A DNA stretch of 64,000 nucleotides, taken from positions 23,740,088 to 23,804,087 of the forward strand of contig CM057157.1 of assembly GCA_029962745.1 (NCBI GenBank), given 5' to 3'. Under the pieces are notes generated by a model. It worked only from the letters and a program-made list of their open reading frames with translations. It searched no databases and had not been told where the DNA came from. Below, one piece after another: positions 11,600 through 22,927 of the stretch. The first letter of the stretch is position 1. Each line of letters opens with the position of its first letter. Origin of the DNA: Echinometra lucunter. Taxonomy: Eukaryota; Echinodermata; Echinoidea; Camarodonta; Echinometridae. The position numbers were made by a program, and so were the translations under genes.

Positions 11600-13040
11600 A
11601 TTACTTCAGTCCACTGGGCAGTGATCATTCGGCTTGTTATGAGCGATGGAGAGCCTAAGAAAGAGCAAAGCTAAGCCCTGAAGAATTGCATATGATTGGG
11701 GAGCATTAACGGAAGATCGGGAGCTACAGGTGAAATACACTGTGGAGTTGAGGTACAGGTTCAATGTTTTGTGTAGAGGGAATGATGACTGCGAGTAGGA
11801 GGCAAGTAGTGAGTGTGCGACAAGAATGTATGGATTCTTCATTACTGCATAAGCAGAATCAGGAGAGACCCTGGTGCTGGAGAGGAAGAAGGAGATGAGA
11901 GAGACTACTCTGACGATCCCAGAGTGTGTGCAGCCAGAGAACACCTGAGAGCTACTAGGGACGATTTCCATGCTGATCCTTCAGACCAGTGAAAGAGTGT
12001 GTTGAGAATAGGAAGGAGGAACTCTATGGGAGCTACACTGAGACGACGGAGGAGGTGCTGATTGAGAAGATCAAGAGTTGGGAGAATAGCAGACATGTGT
12101 AAGAGTAAGAAGAGCTGGATGATCATCAAGGAAACCATGGGGAAGAAGAGAGATAGAGTTCAATGAGACCCAAGGTATAGGCCATGCGGATAGGAAGGGG
12201 AAGTGGCTGGAACATTTCAAGACCCTACTATGACAACCCCCTGCCATGGCCCAGAACACCAGGGAGATCAGTCATCTATTCAAGGATACGGATATCGAGA
12301 CAGGGAATCAAGGAGGGTAAGGCGTATGGAGAGGATGGAGTGGTATCAGAGGTGATGAAGAGGTGTGATTTTGGTGATATCATCACCAAAAATAGGTAAT
12401 CAGGCACTGGAAAATGGTTTTGTCCCAGATCAATGAAAGATTAGTTATATCATCCCCGTACCAAAGAAACGTGACTTCCGTTATCATGCTTATCAACAAC
12501 AACATGGGGAATCTCACTGATATAACTTTTTGCAAAGACCCTGAGCAGGATGATTCTGAACTGTATTGACCCAGAGATTTACAAAAAGCTCAGATACAAC
12601 CAGAATGGCTTCAGATTAAAGGGAAGATCCCCCACCAGTCACGTTCTATAGGAGGATTCCTGAGGGTACCAGAGAGAAGAGACTCTGCATTGTCATGGTG
12701 TTCATTGACTTCAGAAAGGCCTTTGACTGCCCGATGAAGATTCTATGGGCTTATGGAATCCCCTGCCTTATAAAAACAACACAAACACAAGAATGTTGAG
12801 GACGGCTCTGAGCGTCAACCAGATTGCAACGAGAATGAGGAACTCTGAGCTGTACAGAAACCTTATAAAGGTCAGCTCAAAAGTGACCCAGCGGAGAGCC
12901 TTTTGGGTAATGCTCAACCGCATCCAGAGCTCATAGTACACTCAGTAGCCCTGTGGAAACTCTTCTTGGATATGCAAGAGGAAGGCCTAGGAGGACTTCA
13001 TTAAGGATGCACTCCGTGAATCTTGGGAGTTCTACCCTAC
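11600..13040 (+). mobile_element. RTE-like LINE fragment spanning the spacer and right arm
   Basis: The plus strand carries a broken RTE-type polyprotein. In order: the linker before the RT (KSKAKP, IAYDWGALTEDRELQ-like, YTVELR; 11650-11770), GKAYGEDGVVSEVMKRCDFG (12318-12377), a PVPKK-type motif near 12450, QNGFRLKGRSPTSHVL (12600-12650), FIDFRKAFD (12701-12730, RT motif A with catalytic Asp) and the C-terminal RMLRTALSVNQIATRMRNSE (12795-12855). Stop codons and shifts are frequent, and a block between ILWAYGIP and the C-terminus, including the YADD region, is deleted. It is inactive. Confidence 0.75.
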
Positions 13041-15167
13041 TTTATTGACTGATTGATTTATTGATTGATAATATTACGGTCTTCTTACACTGATACTTGA
13101 CAATAATGTTTAGGATCACACATCTCAAACTGACATATCCGCAACGAATATTACAAAGGCGCTGTATAACTTAGTGCTCTAGACCAAAACAAATTATAGT
13201 TCATACCGTTTGCGACCTTCAGAAGTTTTTCAAATGCATTTATTATAGACAAATGTCTTGCTACAATATAGTGTCGTGCTACAAGATGTTGCTCTCTGAG
13301 CTCCTGACTTGTACATAGTCACGTCCCTGTTCCTTGCTATAGCCTAACTGCAATAGAAAACCACTGGCAAATTCTGTTTCTTCTTGAATTGATACCTATG
13401 TAGTGTTTCCTTTCCGTTCTTTGAAGTGAAAACAGTTGCGTCTCCTTCTATTAAGAAGATCACCTTCCTTCCAAGCATCTTTGAATATATATCTTTTGGG
13501 AAGGGAGGAGGGGGGATACACCTGTCCAACACCCTTCCCTTGTTCGGTCGCTTTTCTATACCTTGCTTGCTTGTTCCCTCAAATATTTTACAGATTCTTG
13601 TCTCCGCCCAGAAGAAAAAAAAAATCCCTTTGCAGTTTTAAAGCTGAAAGTGAAGCATCTGGTGCACATTTTGGGTGGAATTTTTGGAAATTTCACAATA
13701 AAAAGACATTTTTATACGGAGCGGGGGGGGGGGGGGGGGCAACTGTCCACCCCTGATGAGTACGGTAAGGCCATGAACTGTTGAAATATTCTTTCATTCA
13801 GTGTCAGTCTGTGAAAACTATAAATGCAATGATAATGGTAAAGTTTGCTATAAATGGAATAGTGTAATAAGCAGGATACCTGGAAGGATGATTGTCATTA
13901 TGCAAATTTCATATAGTAAGTATAAAATGTAAGACTATTTTGAAGTGTGGTATTAACACATCATCGTGAATCGGCTGTTATCTAGACTACAGTGAGGGTT
14001 GGATGTATAGACTAACATTTCTCTGAATGTTATTATGCTTGATTGAAAGATACCATAAACTGTCATTTTATACCGGTGATTTCTTCTACTGAGTTTTTAA
14101 TACAACGTACATGTAATATCTCCTGTTGAAACCGCTTACTATACCATGGGTTAAGTTACTCATGAATTCGTATCGGAATATCACAGAATATGGGCTGGAA
14201 ATGAAGGCTAAACATATCTTATACTTAATATGTATTAAATAGTGGTGGTATTACAGGCCAATTGATTTTGAAAATTATTGGCTTCAGCTTCTAACTAATA
14301 GCTATGTTTTTAATTATCAAAGGAATACAACTGCTCACATGGTCATCCAAAATAGATCGATAAATACATAACACAATATTGATGTTCACTTATATGCTAT
14401 TCATGTTATATTAACAATGGGTACGGCAGTAAAAAAAAATATATTTACTAAAAAGAAAACAAGTAGTGGCTTTCTACTAACAAGGAAAAGGCATTACTCA
14501 ATAATTAATGAAGTTTTGATAATATCTACTGGACATTTCAGGTACGTTCCATAGCTGGAATCTAAAAAACAGGCAAAAACCTCGAAAAAGGTACCTTGAC
14601 CTTAGTTGGAAAAGGGGCTGGAAACATAGCCTAGGGGAACATGTGACCTTGGAAACATCATTTTTCCATAAGTAGAGATATAGATGAAGAGAATGATGTG
14701 ATGTTTGGCAGAAAATATATTATTGGTAGTGCATGGAAAAGAAATGAAAACTTAAAATCGATTTTTGAAAATATTTGAAACAGGAAATCTCCATATTTAA
14801 TGATATGCAAATTTTATTGCCTAATTTGCATATGAGAGTGATAATATAAATAGCTAAAATTTGGCACGTTGATTGCTCATAAGATGAAGACTATATGATT
14901 GAAAGTTCAACCAAATTGAGCCTATTTTGGTTGAGATAGAGCCCATTTAAAATCTTTAAAATTGGCATACCTCAAGAAAAGGGTCAAAATTTGAAAAACC
15001 TGGATTTTGACATTGATTTAAAGAATGGCTTAGAAATCATAGTCCATTTGAGTTTATTCCTGGAAACATTCGTTTTTCTGACACTAGAGATACCAACGAA
15101 CAAAATGATACCCATGGCGGAGGGTCAGGGGGGGGGTGCACGGTAGCCCCCTCTGGCCCACGGACTA
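13041..15167. repeat. Right arm of the 6.48-kb element
   Basis: Inverted copy of 8684-10750. Matching blocks include the fragment near 13390-13500 against 10320-10420, the G-run at 13723-13739 against that at 10138-10152, and 14400-15167 against 8684-9430. A 65-bp palindrome at 9847-9911 in the left arm is missing here, so the arms have diverged independently. No genes. Confidence 0.8.
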
Positions 15168-15870
15168 ATACGGCACAGAGCAGGGACAACGCCCTAAACT
15201 TTCTCTTCATTCGCATAATTTTTCTTGTCTCCTTTGCTCACTGAAGCGTAGGTGATTGGGATTTCGATGAAAATCAAATCAGACGAACTCCCAAAGAAGA
15301 CCTGTCATAAAAACATGCTAAGAATGATAATCATATGATTTTTAGTACACAAAAATAAAGCAATCCATACTTCATAAGTTTAAGATGTTGATATTTTGTT
15401 TTAATCAAGTGTTCATTCAACCGAGAATTAATAGGTACTATTTGCAATAGTCGCTAAAAAAAACACCTTCCAAAATATGAATTCCTTCACATTAGATCAA
15501 ATTCAGCGAGCAAAAGCTGTTAAAACTTCAGTTCAGTTTTGTCATTTTCATCTCTTGCTCACTCACGCGTGTCGGGAGCGAATAGAACTTATGTTGCATG
15601 CCTTCAAATGCTGACAACTTAAAGCTTGTTCCGATATAATTGAATCAAAGTCATGGCTTGAGGCTGATTGTGAAATTTAGAAAATGACCATTTTGCATTT
15701 ATGTCCACTGAAGCGTGACTGGGGGGTTTCCCTGAATTTTACAGGAAATGTAGATGAGAATTATAGCTACATGAATCTGCATTCATATTTCATCAACAAA
15801 GGTTCCTGATTGAAAAGATACACGGATTTGTTTTAGGGGAAACTTACTTTTTGTCTTGTATTTATTTCAA
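15168..15870. repeat. Right arm of foldback repeat, locus 1
   Basis: Continues the outer foldback after the inserted element. It matches 35122-35945 directly (GGCACAGAGCAGGGACAACG at the start; AAGTAAGTTT-type sequence at the end in reverse complement) and pairs with 6840-8683. It ends about 60 bp from the exon 2 donor of gene copy B, so the foldback lies in intron 2. Confidence 0.8.
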
Positions 15871-15931
15871 GGCAGTGTGAGTATACACAATTATACGTGT
15901 ATACATAACAGTTGTAAAAACACAGACATAC

Positions 15932-16189
15932 CGTGTTCATCTTCAGGTACGCTTGTCAACTCAACAATGACTTCTTGCGATGATCCATCCAATTTAGCTC
16001 TATTGACCGTGTGCAGCAAGGCATCCGTCCAGTAGATCATCTCACTCCTAGGATCAAACTCAACTCCAACCGGAAACACAAGGCCTTTTAGGGGAAGTAG
16101 GACGAAGGTGGTATTGACGAAGCTGTAGTCGACTGCCTCCGCCATCAGAATTTTAGCGTTTTCAGCTTCGGCGACAAACATCTTGTCGG
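15932..16189 (-). CDS. YWTD-propeller gene copy B, exon 2
   Basis: A 258-nt exon bounded by an AG acceptor (CCCGTTGCAG) and a GTATGT donor, phase 1 at both ends. It encodes 86 codons starting DKMFVAEAENAKILMAEA and containing MIYWTDALLHTVNRAKLDGS, the signature YWTD strand and following turn of an LDL-receptor-type beta-propeller. The preceding FPVGVEFDPRSE is the usual lead-in strand. A potential N-glycosylation site (NTT) is present that copy A lacks. It is open with no stop. Compared with copy A exon 2, there are 16 base differences, of which 13 change residues (12 positions). No exon 3, 4 or 5 of this copy is visible between here and base 1, so the copy may be truncated, chimeric, or continue off the window. 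Function (ligand binding by a secreted or extracellular protein) is inferred from the fold. Confidence 0.88.
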
Positions 16190-16439
16190 CTGCAACGGGA
16201 AATCATATTGTTTGGTGTAATTTAATTGCTTTTGGTATGACTGTATGATTATGATATCATAGAAACAAACCAAAAAAAATCCCATCAAATATAGAAGGGT
16301 AGAAAAACAGCGAATATTGTGTATGGGTGGGGGGGCTCCCCCATTGCATTAATACAACACTTTTTCATCCGAGGTGCTTGTATTTTCTGCTTCTACCCCG
16401 CTATGAAAAGGCCATAATGCTTGTTCTTACGAAAGCAAA

Positions 16440-16600
16440 GATGATAACGATAGTGAATATTGGGAATTACAGTATCTATCATACTTATTGTAATAACAAT
16501 GATAATAATACAGATAACAATAATAGTAATGATAACTATAATGATAATTATAGTAATGAAAATGATAAGGATAATAATAATCAAATTAATTTGTTTTAAT
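16440..16600. repeat. Degenerate AAT/GATA-rich simple repeat in intron 1
   Basis: An ATAATGATAATAATA-like tract, also present in intron 1 of copy A (36600-36710), so it predates the duplication. ORFs rich in Asn/Asp or Ile are artefacts of it. Confidence 0.7.
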
Positions 16601-16819
16601 AACGAATAAGGTGTAATGCTTCTGCATTGACTTCATGTAATATGCATTTATCTCAAGCAGACAGTACAAGCCAAAACACTCAAAGACACACAAGGTAAAG
16701 GATACAATTAAAAAATACTTAGAATAATGAAGCGAATTCGTGAAATATTTTTGAGAGTTTAACACATTGCATGCATATCATATTTTAACCTGATGTACAT
16801 AATCAAAACATTTTCTTAC

Positions 16820-16892
16820 TACAATAGGATGGTGAGACAAAGTGTGCGGCGATGATAGCACCAACCAACCCCAACCGCAATTTGGTATCCAT
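16820..16892 (-). CDS. YWTD-propeller gene copy B, exon 1 (signal peptide)
   Basis: Encodes MDTKLRLGLVGAIIAAHFVS plus PSYC and one base of the next codon, ending at a TA|GTAAGA donor in phase 1 that fits exon 2. The sequence is a classical signal peptide: a basic n-region (KLR), a hydrophobic core and a small-residue/Cys c-region. This Met was chosen because the same start and downstream residues are conserved in copy A; an upstream in-frame Met (MILATAFVK) is not. A possible acceptor just upstream of the ATG suggests that a 5'-UTR exon precedes it. Intron 1 is 630 bp. Confidence 0.8.
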
Positions 16893-17204
16893 TTTCACGA
16901 ACGCAGTTGCTAGAATCATAAAACAATAAAAGAAAATCGAATAAAATCTTATTCTTACCACTCTAAATGCATAATCATTTACATTTTTTAATGATCTTTT
17001 AGTCGGTTTTAGTCTGGATTTTGCACTTGTGAAAAGGGGGAATGAATCCTTCATCAAAACCTGAATAGAAGTCGAAAAATATGAAGAGCGAAATTGGAAA
17101 AAGAATAGAGAAATTGGAAAAAGAATATGCAAGGTATGAATCATGTAAAGATAAAGTCATTACTGATTTAGTGAATATGTCGTACATGGAAAACTCTCCT
17201 ATGG

Positions 17205-17320
17205 TCAGATGGTGTGTAATTAACGAGTTGAATAGTCTCTTTTTAAAGTTTATTTGGAGTGGTGGTAAGGATAGAGTACAAAGAAAATTTTTGTTTAGTG
17301 ATTACATTCAATCTCTGTCG
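17205..17320 (+). mobile_element. L1/Tx1-like LINE relic
   Basis: A short frame containing INELNSLFLKFIWSGGKDRV then QRKFLF resembles the conserved block after the RT domain of L1/Tx1-group LINEs (the INxxxxxFxWxGxxxRxxR pattern). It lies in about 430 bp present in copy B but missing at the corresponding place in copy A (37310-37322). Confidence 0.55.
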
Positions 17321-17335
17321 TGGATCTTCGGGTCC

Positions 17336-17690
17336 GGTTCAGGCCAGGGGGATATGTCTCATTGAGGCCTGTATATCATCCGCGTAAATCACTTTCTGAA
17401 AAGCACCCTAAACGGGGATTAAAGTAGGACGGAAATAATGTATTATATCTCCGATTTTTATACCCTTATCGGGGATTTTATGGAAGGATTGCATCATCAT
17501 CTCCTAACATTTTCCGGGATTTTCCTGATTTTGATACCCTTTTTTTCTGATTTGACCTGTTTTTGATACCCTTAAGTGGATCCCCGGGTTCCCCGCCCGA
17601 TGCAGAAAACGACCCTTTCTCTACGTTTTTGTTACGCGGATGATGTACAGGCTTCACTGAGACATATCCCCCGGGGTTCAGGCTCCATAC
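17336..17690. repeat. Inverted repeat flanking a 250-bp insertion
   Basis: The segment at 17336-17386 is the reverse complement of 17640-17692 (blocks GGGGGATATGTCTCATTGA and ATCATCCGCGTAA). Only the right-hand half exists in copy A, so the left half was added by an inverted duplication or a foldback insertion in copy B. Confidence 0.6.
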
Positions 17691-17813
17691 AATAGTAAGA
17701 ATTGTAGTGATAAAGATTAAAGGAGATGAGTTTGGGAAAGTGTAATCTTTCGGTAATTTGAGTAGGAGTAAATTTGTATTGTGTGGAATAAAGTGTATCA
17801 TTTATGGTTGACA

Positions 17814-18771
17814 GTGGCGTATCGTGGGTCAACGCATTTGGGGGGGGGCACCGACCACCCTGGTTTTTAAATTTTGCGAGTGAGCGAAGCGAGCTAGCCA
17901 AAAATTACAACTTTATTTGCAGTGAAAGACGTGTTATTTTGTTATCAAAACATTCAACGCATGGGCATCGAGTGGGAAAGTGTGTGTGTGTGTGTGTAAG
18001 TGTGTGTTATTTATTGAGCGAGCGCAGCGAGCTAGGAAACATATCCTTTGTTTTCCATTGTAGAAGTGTCATTTCGTCATGGAAATACACTATAGCCGTA
18101 TAAGATATCTAAATAATCTATTCGATCACCTGTGTGCTGAATATGATCCATTTAGGAACCTCGCTCACCGTCCGAAACCATTCTGATTTTACGAGCGAGC
18201 AAATCAGCGACCCCCATCCCCCATAAAACAAAATATATGTATGGATTCGTCAGCAAAATGCAGATTTTTCTTGTTTTAATTTTTGAACCACCTCACTGCC
18301 CAAATATTATGTCTTTCTAATCGCTTCAACTGAGTTGATTGACGTGCCCGAAATTGCGAGTAGGAAGCTAGCGAACGAAAAAAATGGGAAATTTCGTTTT
18401 TATCTAGGCCATTATCTACTGAAAGTGGATCTACTTTTAGATGAGCTTGCCTCTCAGTTTCTTGGAGTGAAATCCAGACGTGATTACATACATTGCTAAC
18501 ATTCTATGAGTGGAAGAATAGTAGCCTATGACATCAGATTGAGACACAAGATGTAGATTGACTCCTTTCATAAGGATAGTATTTATTATCGGCATTGGTT
18601 AAGTTACTTAAATGCTAGCGAGCGAAGCGAGCGAGCGCTTCCCGATTTCCCATTTTCCATTTCCTTGTTTTCCCCCTTTCTTTTCACTTTCCTTCTTTCT
18701 TTTCTCTTTCTTTCTTTCAATCGATTGGGTGGGGCACGTGCCCCCCCCCCCCCCCCCGTAGTTACGCCACT
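17814..18771. mobile_element. hAT-like non-autonomous element with CAGTGGCGTA ends
   Basis: Starts CAGTGGCGTA and ends TACGCCACTG, with a G-run just inside the left end and a C-run just inside the right. The flanking octamers ATGGTTGA and GTGATTGA agree at six of eight positions, compatible with an aged 8-bp hAT duplication. Inside are several copies of the GCGAGCGAAGCGAGCGAG motif (about 17876, 18016, 18618). A related but longer element lies in the opposite orientation at 56013-57751. No transposase. Confidence 0.65.
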
Positions 18772-19560
18772 GGTGATTGAGAAAGTGGGTATGGAGCCTG
18801 TTCCCGCTTGGGGATCTCTTCCATACGAGTGCTAAGTGCTATCCTGGTCATAACTGAATCATTGTGGTTCTGTCTTTTTTGATATGTTATTTTATGAAAT
18901 GTTTTTGTCACTTTTTTCTTCTCCTTTTACAATGACTGCTAATTATTTGCAATTTTTTTATTATTATTATGAAATAGTAAACACATAATCAAAAAAAAAA
19001 AACTAACATGATTACCAGCTATCATTATTTTATGTTACTGTAAGATTTGAGCAAATATATTTTCAGTTTTTTCTTGAAAGAATTTAGGAATGGACCATTT
19101 ATGATATCTTCACTTAAAGAATTCCAGAATTAAGGACCATCATACATAAATGTGTAAATTTCTAATAAAGTTCTGAAGAGTAAATTATATAGGTGAAACA
19201 CGATGGGCCGTCTGGGTAATTATGATCGATTTGGGGTGAACATAGTCGAGAGGTCTTGATACTATAGTTATATTGTCCAAAGTGAAATAGATACAAGTCA
19301 TTTATTTTTGATAGTCTGCTGTCAACAAATAACGTCTACAGTCTCAAAAGGTGATACAAATTTGACTGTATCCTAGCAGCCACGGCTTTATTTCCATTAA
19401 GTTTGCATATTTCCTAATCAAGATCGTTTGAAGATATTTTGCGACTTTTTAACAAGGCAGTCACTAGTGGACTTTACAGACATGACAGGGGCGAAACTTA
19501 AATGTGCACTCCTGCAGCTGCCAGGGATGTCGCTATGGGGTGTGTGGGATGTGACACCCC
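18772..19560. other. Gene-free stretch
   Basis: AT-rich, no gene recognised and no counterpart in copy A at this point. Text around 19020-19330 (AAAGAATT, TGATCGATTTGGGG) looks like decayed LINE sequence but has no readable frame. Confidence 0.4.
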
Positions 19561-19744
19561 CCCCCCCCCTTAAAAATTCTTGTCGGAAAATTCGCGATCG
19601 CAGTCGACAAAAAAGATTGAGAAGGAGAGAGAAGAGGAAGGAGGGGGGAAAAGAAAAGGGAAGTAAGGTGCCCCAATATAGTCATATCCTAGTTATTTGC
19701 TTGTGTATTTTGATGACGAAAAAACACTAGTACCAGGAAAGAGA

Positions 19745-20105
19745 GTGTATATTTTCCTCGTTCCCTGCGCTCGCTCGTATAATATTTAGATACAGGATGT
19801 TTTTGGAAAGCAAACACATTCGGCAAGTGAGGTGAACAAATATATATTTTAGATATCTTTAGGCCCATCATGTATTTTGATGAAGAATTATCACTTCTAT
19901 CATGAAAAAGAGTATAAATATTTTTCCTCGCTCGCTGCGCTCGCTCGTATAGTATTAAGACACAGGATGGTCCTTGAAAGCGAATAAATTGGGCAAGAGA
20001 GGTGACAAATTTTTTTAAATAGATATCTTACAGGCCCATCGCGTACTTTGATGAAGAATTATTACATCTACCATGAAAAAAAAAAAAAAAAAACGCTCAC
20101 TCGTA
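19745..20105. repeat. Tandem modules with CTCGCTGCGCTCGCTCGT core
   Basis: Two and a half units of about 170 bp. Each has the near-palindromic core (about 19766, 19937 and a partial copy at 20095), then TATAATATT-like sequence, ATACAGGAT, GCAAGTGAGGTGA and a GGCCCATC-TGTATTTTGATGAAGAATTAT stretch. The same array is at 43630-43990 and related arrays are at 25830-26370 and 56820-57560. Confidence 0.8.
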
Positions 20106-20332
20106 TAGACCAATTTCACAACGCAAGAGGGCAGCAGACTGTTCGACACAGTTCGACATACTGCGGTGGGCACTCCAACTTTTATAGTACACAAGTCAAT
20201 AGCGCATTATGTACATTCGTTCGATTTTTTGTCTATTTTGACCAGTATATGCAGATTTATTTTAATATTTGCAATGAGAAATTATCAGGGAAGTTCAAGT
20301 CGCCGCTGTGCGGTGCTCAAATGCCACAAGAA

Positions 20333-20711
20333 TTATACTGCTTTCACATCAAGGTACGGTCGCTGCGACCGGTCGCTGCAACCGTACCCAGCGACCGATC
20401 GGACGTGCTTTCACACCTCCGTCAAAATTTGGTCAGGCCCAGAGCGATCGGTCGCTGTATAGCTGACCTAGCCGGAAGCGGAAGTAGAGATAGTGCGTAG
20501 GCATGTATGGGGGGTCATTGCATTTCGATCGGTCGCTGAGTACGATGTGCTTTCACATCTAGCTTGCATCGGTCGCGATCGGTCGCTGAAGTACCTCACC
20601 GACCGTACTCAGCGACCGATGAAATGCTTTCACATTATGATTTCATCGGTCGCAGCGATCGCTCGCAGCGACCGGTCGCAGCGACCGTACCTTGGTGTGA
20701 AAGCAGTATTA
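20333..20711. mobile_element. Harbinger-like MITE with TTA target duplication
   Basis: 373 bp (20336-20708) with inverted ends TACTGCTTTCACAYCAAGGT followed by ACGGTCGCTGCGACCGGTCG. Flanked by TTA on both sides (20333-20335, 20709-20711); a 3-bp TWA duplication is the PIF/Harbinger hallmark. The inside is packed with permutations of CGGTCGCT/AGCGACCG, at least 15 copies on both strands. It lies in a stretch absent from copy A. ORFs here (20048-20500, 20166-20462, 20493-20723) are repeat-derived. Confidence 0.8.
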
Positions 20712-21300
20712 GAGAAAGTTTAAAAATTGGAAGCTAACTGAATGCGAAATTCACTCGCTTTTGACTCATGAAGCCTGTTTGTGTGAGAAGCCGTACTCCC
20801 TACACAGGTTTCCATAAGCAATGTGAAGGAATTCGTCGCCAGTGGGTAAAAACATCAACAGAAAGGACTTTGAAGTCAAGAAACATTATCATTGTGTACT
20901 TTGGCGTAAAATTTAATGAGTGAAAACATGACTTTGTAAACAGGGTAAGACTTAGTGCCCCCGTTTACTATACGGCTTCTATGCTGAAATCGAACTTTTA
21001 CTGACAAAACTAAGTTGAAAAACCATCGAAAGTACAAAAATACACCATACCTTCATCCGTCAGATATGACCATTGTCTTACCTCATCTACCCATGCATCC
21101 ATGCTTTATTTTGTTGATCTAGAATAAAGTAAATGGAACAATATCGGGGCATATCTCATATCTTACATTCATTTTGTACACAGAGCCAATCGCGGTCAGC
21201 GCGCTTGCCCATCGCAGCAATGGCGTCGCCGATAGAGGGCCAAATACATAAAACGGAGGTGAAATTGGTCTATAATATTCAGATAAAACTGCAACCTCGG
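20712..21300. other. Gene-free stretch specific to segment B
   Basis: Nothing recognisable as a gene. Not found between 43990 and 44000 in segment A, where flanking blocks are joined directly. Confidence 0.45.
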
Positions 21301-22475
21301 AATGGAGGGAAATGGGAAAGAAGTGATTGAGAGCTGAGAGTTGAGATGGGAGCTGAAGGGGGTCTGGGAAAAGGGGGATGCGCCTGGCGGAGACCATTGC
21401 CCCGGTCTTCCACATGCATTTTCAGACTATACCGGTAAATCTTAATTCAATAAATTAAAATTACGATTTTTTTTCTTAAAATCTACCCGCAGTCTAGCCC
21501 ATAGACTGGATCGGGTTGGGGTGGAGGGTGGGGTGGGGGTGGGGGTGTATATAAGGATCTAGATAAGATCGTTATAGGGCAGGGGGCGTGATAAACATAA
21601 ATGCCTCAGTATAATATGGGGGGGGGCTTACAGATATGGGACTTTTGCCATTTTTGTAACAAAGTCGTTGGGCGCCCGGCCGTCAATTCTGAATTTTGTT
21701 TACTTCTAGTTTTTTCTGCAAATGTATGTTGGTATGTATTCTCTGTTTGTTAAATAAAAATTAAAAAATCTACAAACTGTATTTCAAGGTATCCAAGTCT
21801 GAATCTCTTCTCTCTTTCGGGTTCTTTTTTACTTTCAGAATGAAAACAATGTGATTTTATTCTACAGATTGAAGTAAAGCAGTGAGATTAACTCGTCATA
21901 ATTGAGCTCTTTTTCAGTGTCTCGCCGATGTCTCGGCCTCCGACACACGAGATATTTCCCTTCGAGACAGAGACTAAGACCAAGACATTAGCGCCCGAGA
22001 CCGAGACGAGACACGAGACACACCATCACTGTCTTGCGACATGTTTCGTGACCGAGACATGTCTGAAGGTACCCAACACTGGGAAAGATACACTTAACAA
22101 CATTATTGGCCTCCTAGGTTGTCAGTCTTGTAGATGATAAATTTGTGATCTTCAACTTGGCATGGAAAATTTCTGGGCAGAAGTGGAAGGTAAAGAAGCT
22201 AATGTCTATTTTCTTTTTTCCTTTTTATTCCTCTGCTTGCCAGTGAATTCACATGTGCCCCCCGCAAATCTGAACACAGATTTCCATCCGGAATAATTCA
22301 CTGACTAGGCTCAAGGACAATAACTATGTGCAATTTGAGTACGGTACGGACCTACTAGTACACTATTCCTCTGAATGTATTAATAACCTACACCATTCTG
22401 TGGAAAGTTTCGGTTGAAATTATGGATTATTTGAGATGACTAGCATGTACATTGTAGTACTCTTTCCTAAAGGGC
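21300..22475. repeat. Shared block with GAGACCGAGACC minisatellite (pairs with 43990-45117)
   Basis: Direct copy of the segment at 43990-45117. It contains a (GAGACC)n-like stretch at 21955-22020, giving Thr/Glu-rich reading frames in both copies. Those frames are explained by the minisatellite plus recent duplication, so no gene is called. Confidence 0.7.
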
Positions 22476-22767
22476 GCAGCCTCCCCCCCCCCCCCAAGGG
22501 TAAGTATGCCAGTCACCATAGATCTTGGTTTTAGCGGGACCTCGATAAAAGTGCATGGTATTAAAATAGGCTTGAAAGGTTTAAACCTAAAAAAGTTCTT
22601 TTTGTTGAAGTTTAGTTTAAAGCTCGCATGATGACTCTTGTAGCTATATCGCGATTGGCATATCAATAGCTCCTAAGTTTGGGCTATTTCAAAGATATAT
22701 CAGTACTTATGTCATGCATTATCGGGTTTTTTTTCCTTCTTCATGGCCGTAGTATTTTATGTCACCT

Positions 22768-22927
22768 GGGGAGTGTTTCATCAACATTTGTTGTCTGACA
22801 AGTTGTCAGATCTGACATCTTTCCTTGATTTTGATTGGCTGAGAAGCACCGCTACTATGGCAACTGTCGGATAAAACAGACTTTGTCGGATAAAACATCC
22901 GACAAGTCCTGTCATGAAACGCTCCCC
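22768..22927. mobile_element. GGGGAGYGTTTCAT-family MITE, copy 1
   Basis: 160 bp starting GGGGAGTGTTTCATCAA and ending TTCATGAAACGCTCCCC-like, with the internal phrase TTGATTTTGATTGGCTGAGA. Same family as 49725-49880 (near-identical interior) and 25147-25285 (shared ends only). It sits in a 600-bp stretch (22480-23085) missing from segment A. No target duplication is evident. Confidence 0.75.

Larger units (their letters stand above)
8681..15170. mobile_element. 6.48-kb long-TIR foldback transposon with 3-bp target duplication
   Basis: The element spans 8684-15167. It begins TAGTCCGTGGGCCAGAGGGG and ends with the exact reverse complement of the first 20 bases. Its arms (about 8684-11560 and 12700-15167) are inverted copies several kilobases long: for example the segment at 9061 (ATGGAGATTTCCTGTTTCAA) returns inverted near 14794. 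The flanks are ATA on both sides (8681-8683, 15168-15170). The paralogous locus at 35119-35124 reads CCGATA then (T/C)GGCACAGAG without the element, a clean empty site. No transposase is recognisable. The arms carry LINE remnants. Superfamily is not assigned: a 3-bp duplication would fit PIF/Harbinger or CMC, but the termini match neither clearly. Confidence 0.85.

Noticed and set aside
20048..20723. Overlapping plus-strand ORFs of 76-150 codons
   Set aside because: They cover a Harbinger-like MITE and its CGGTCGCT repeats; Arg/Ser/Asp-rich text follows from the octamer.
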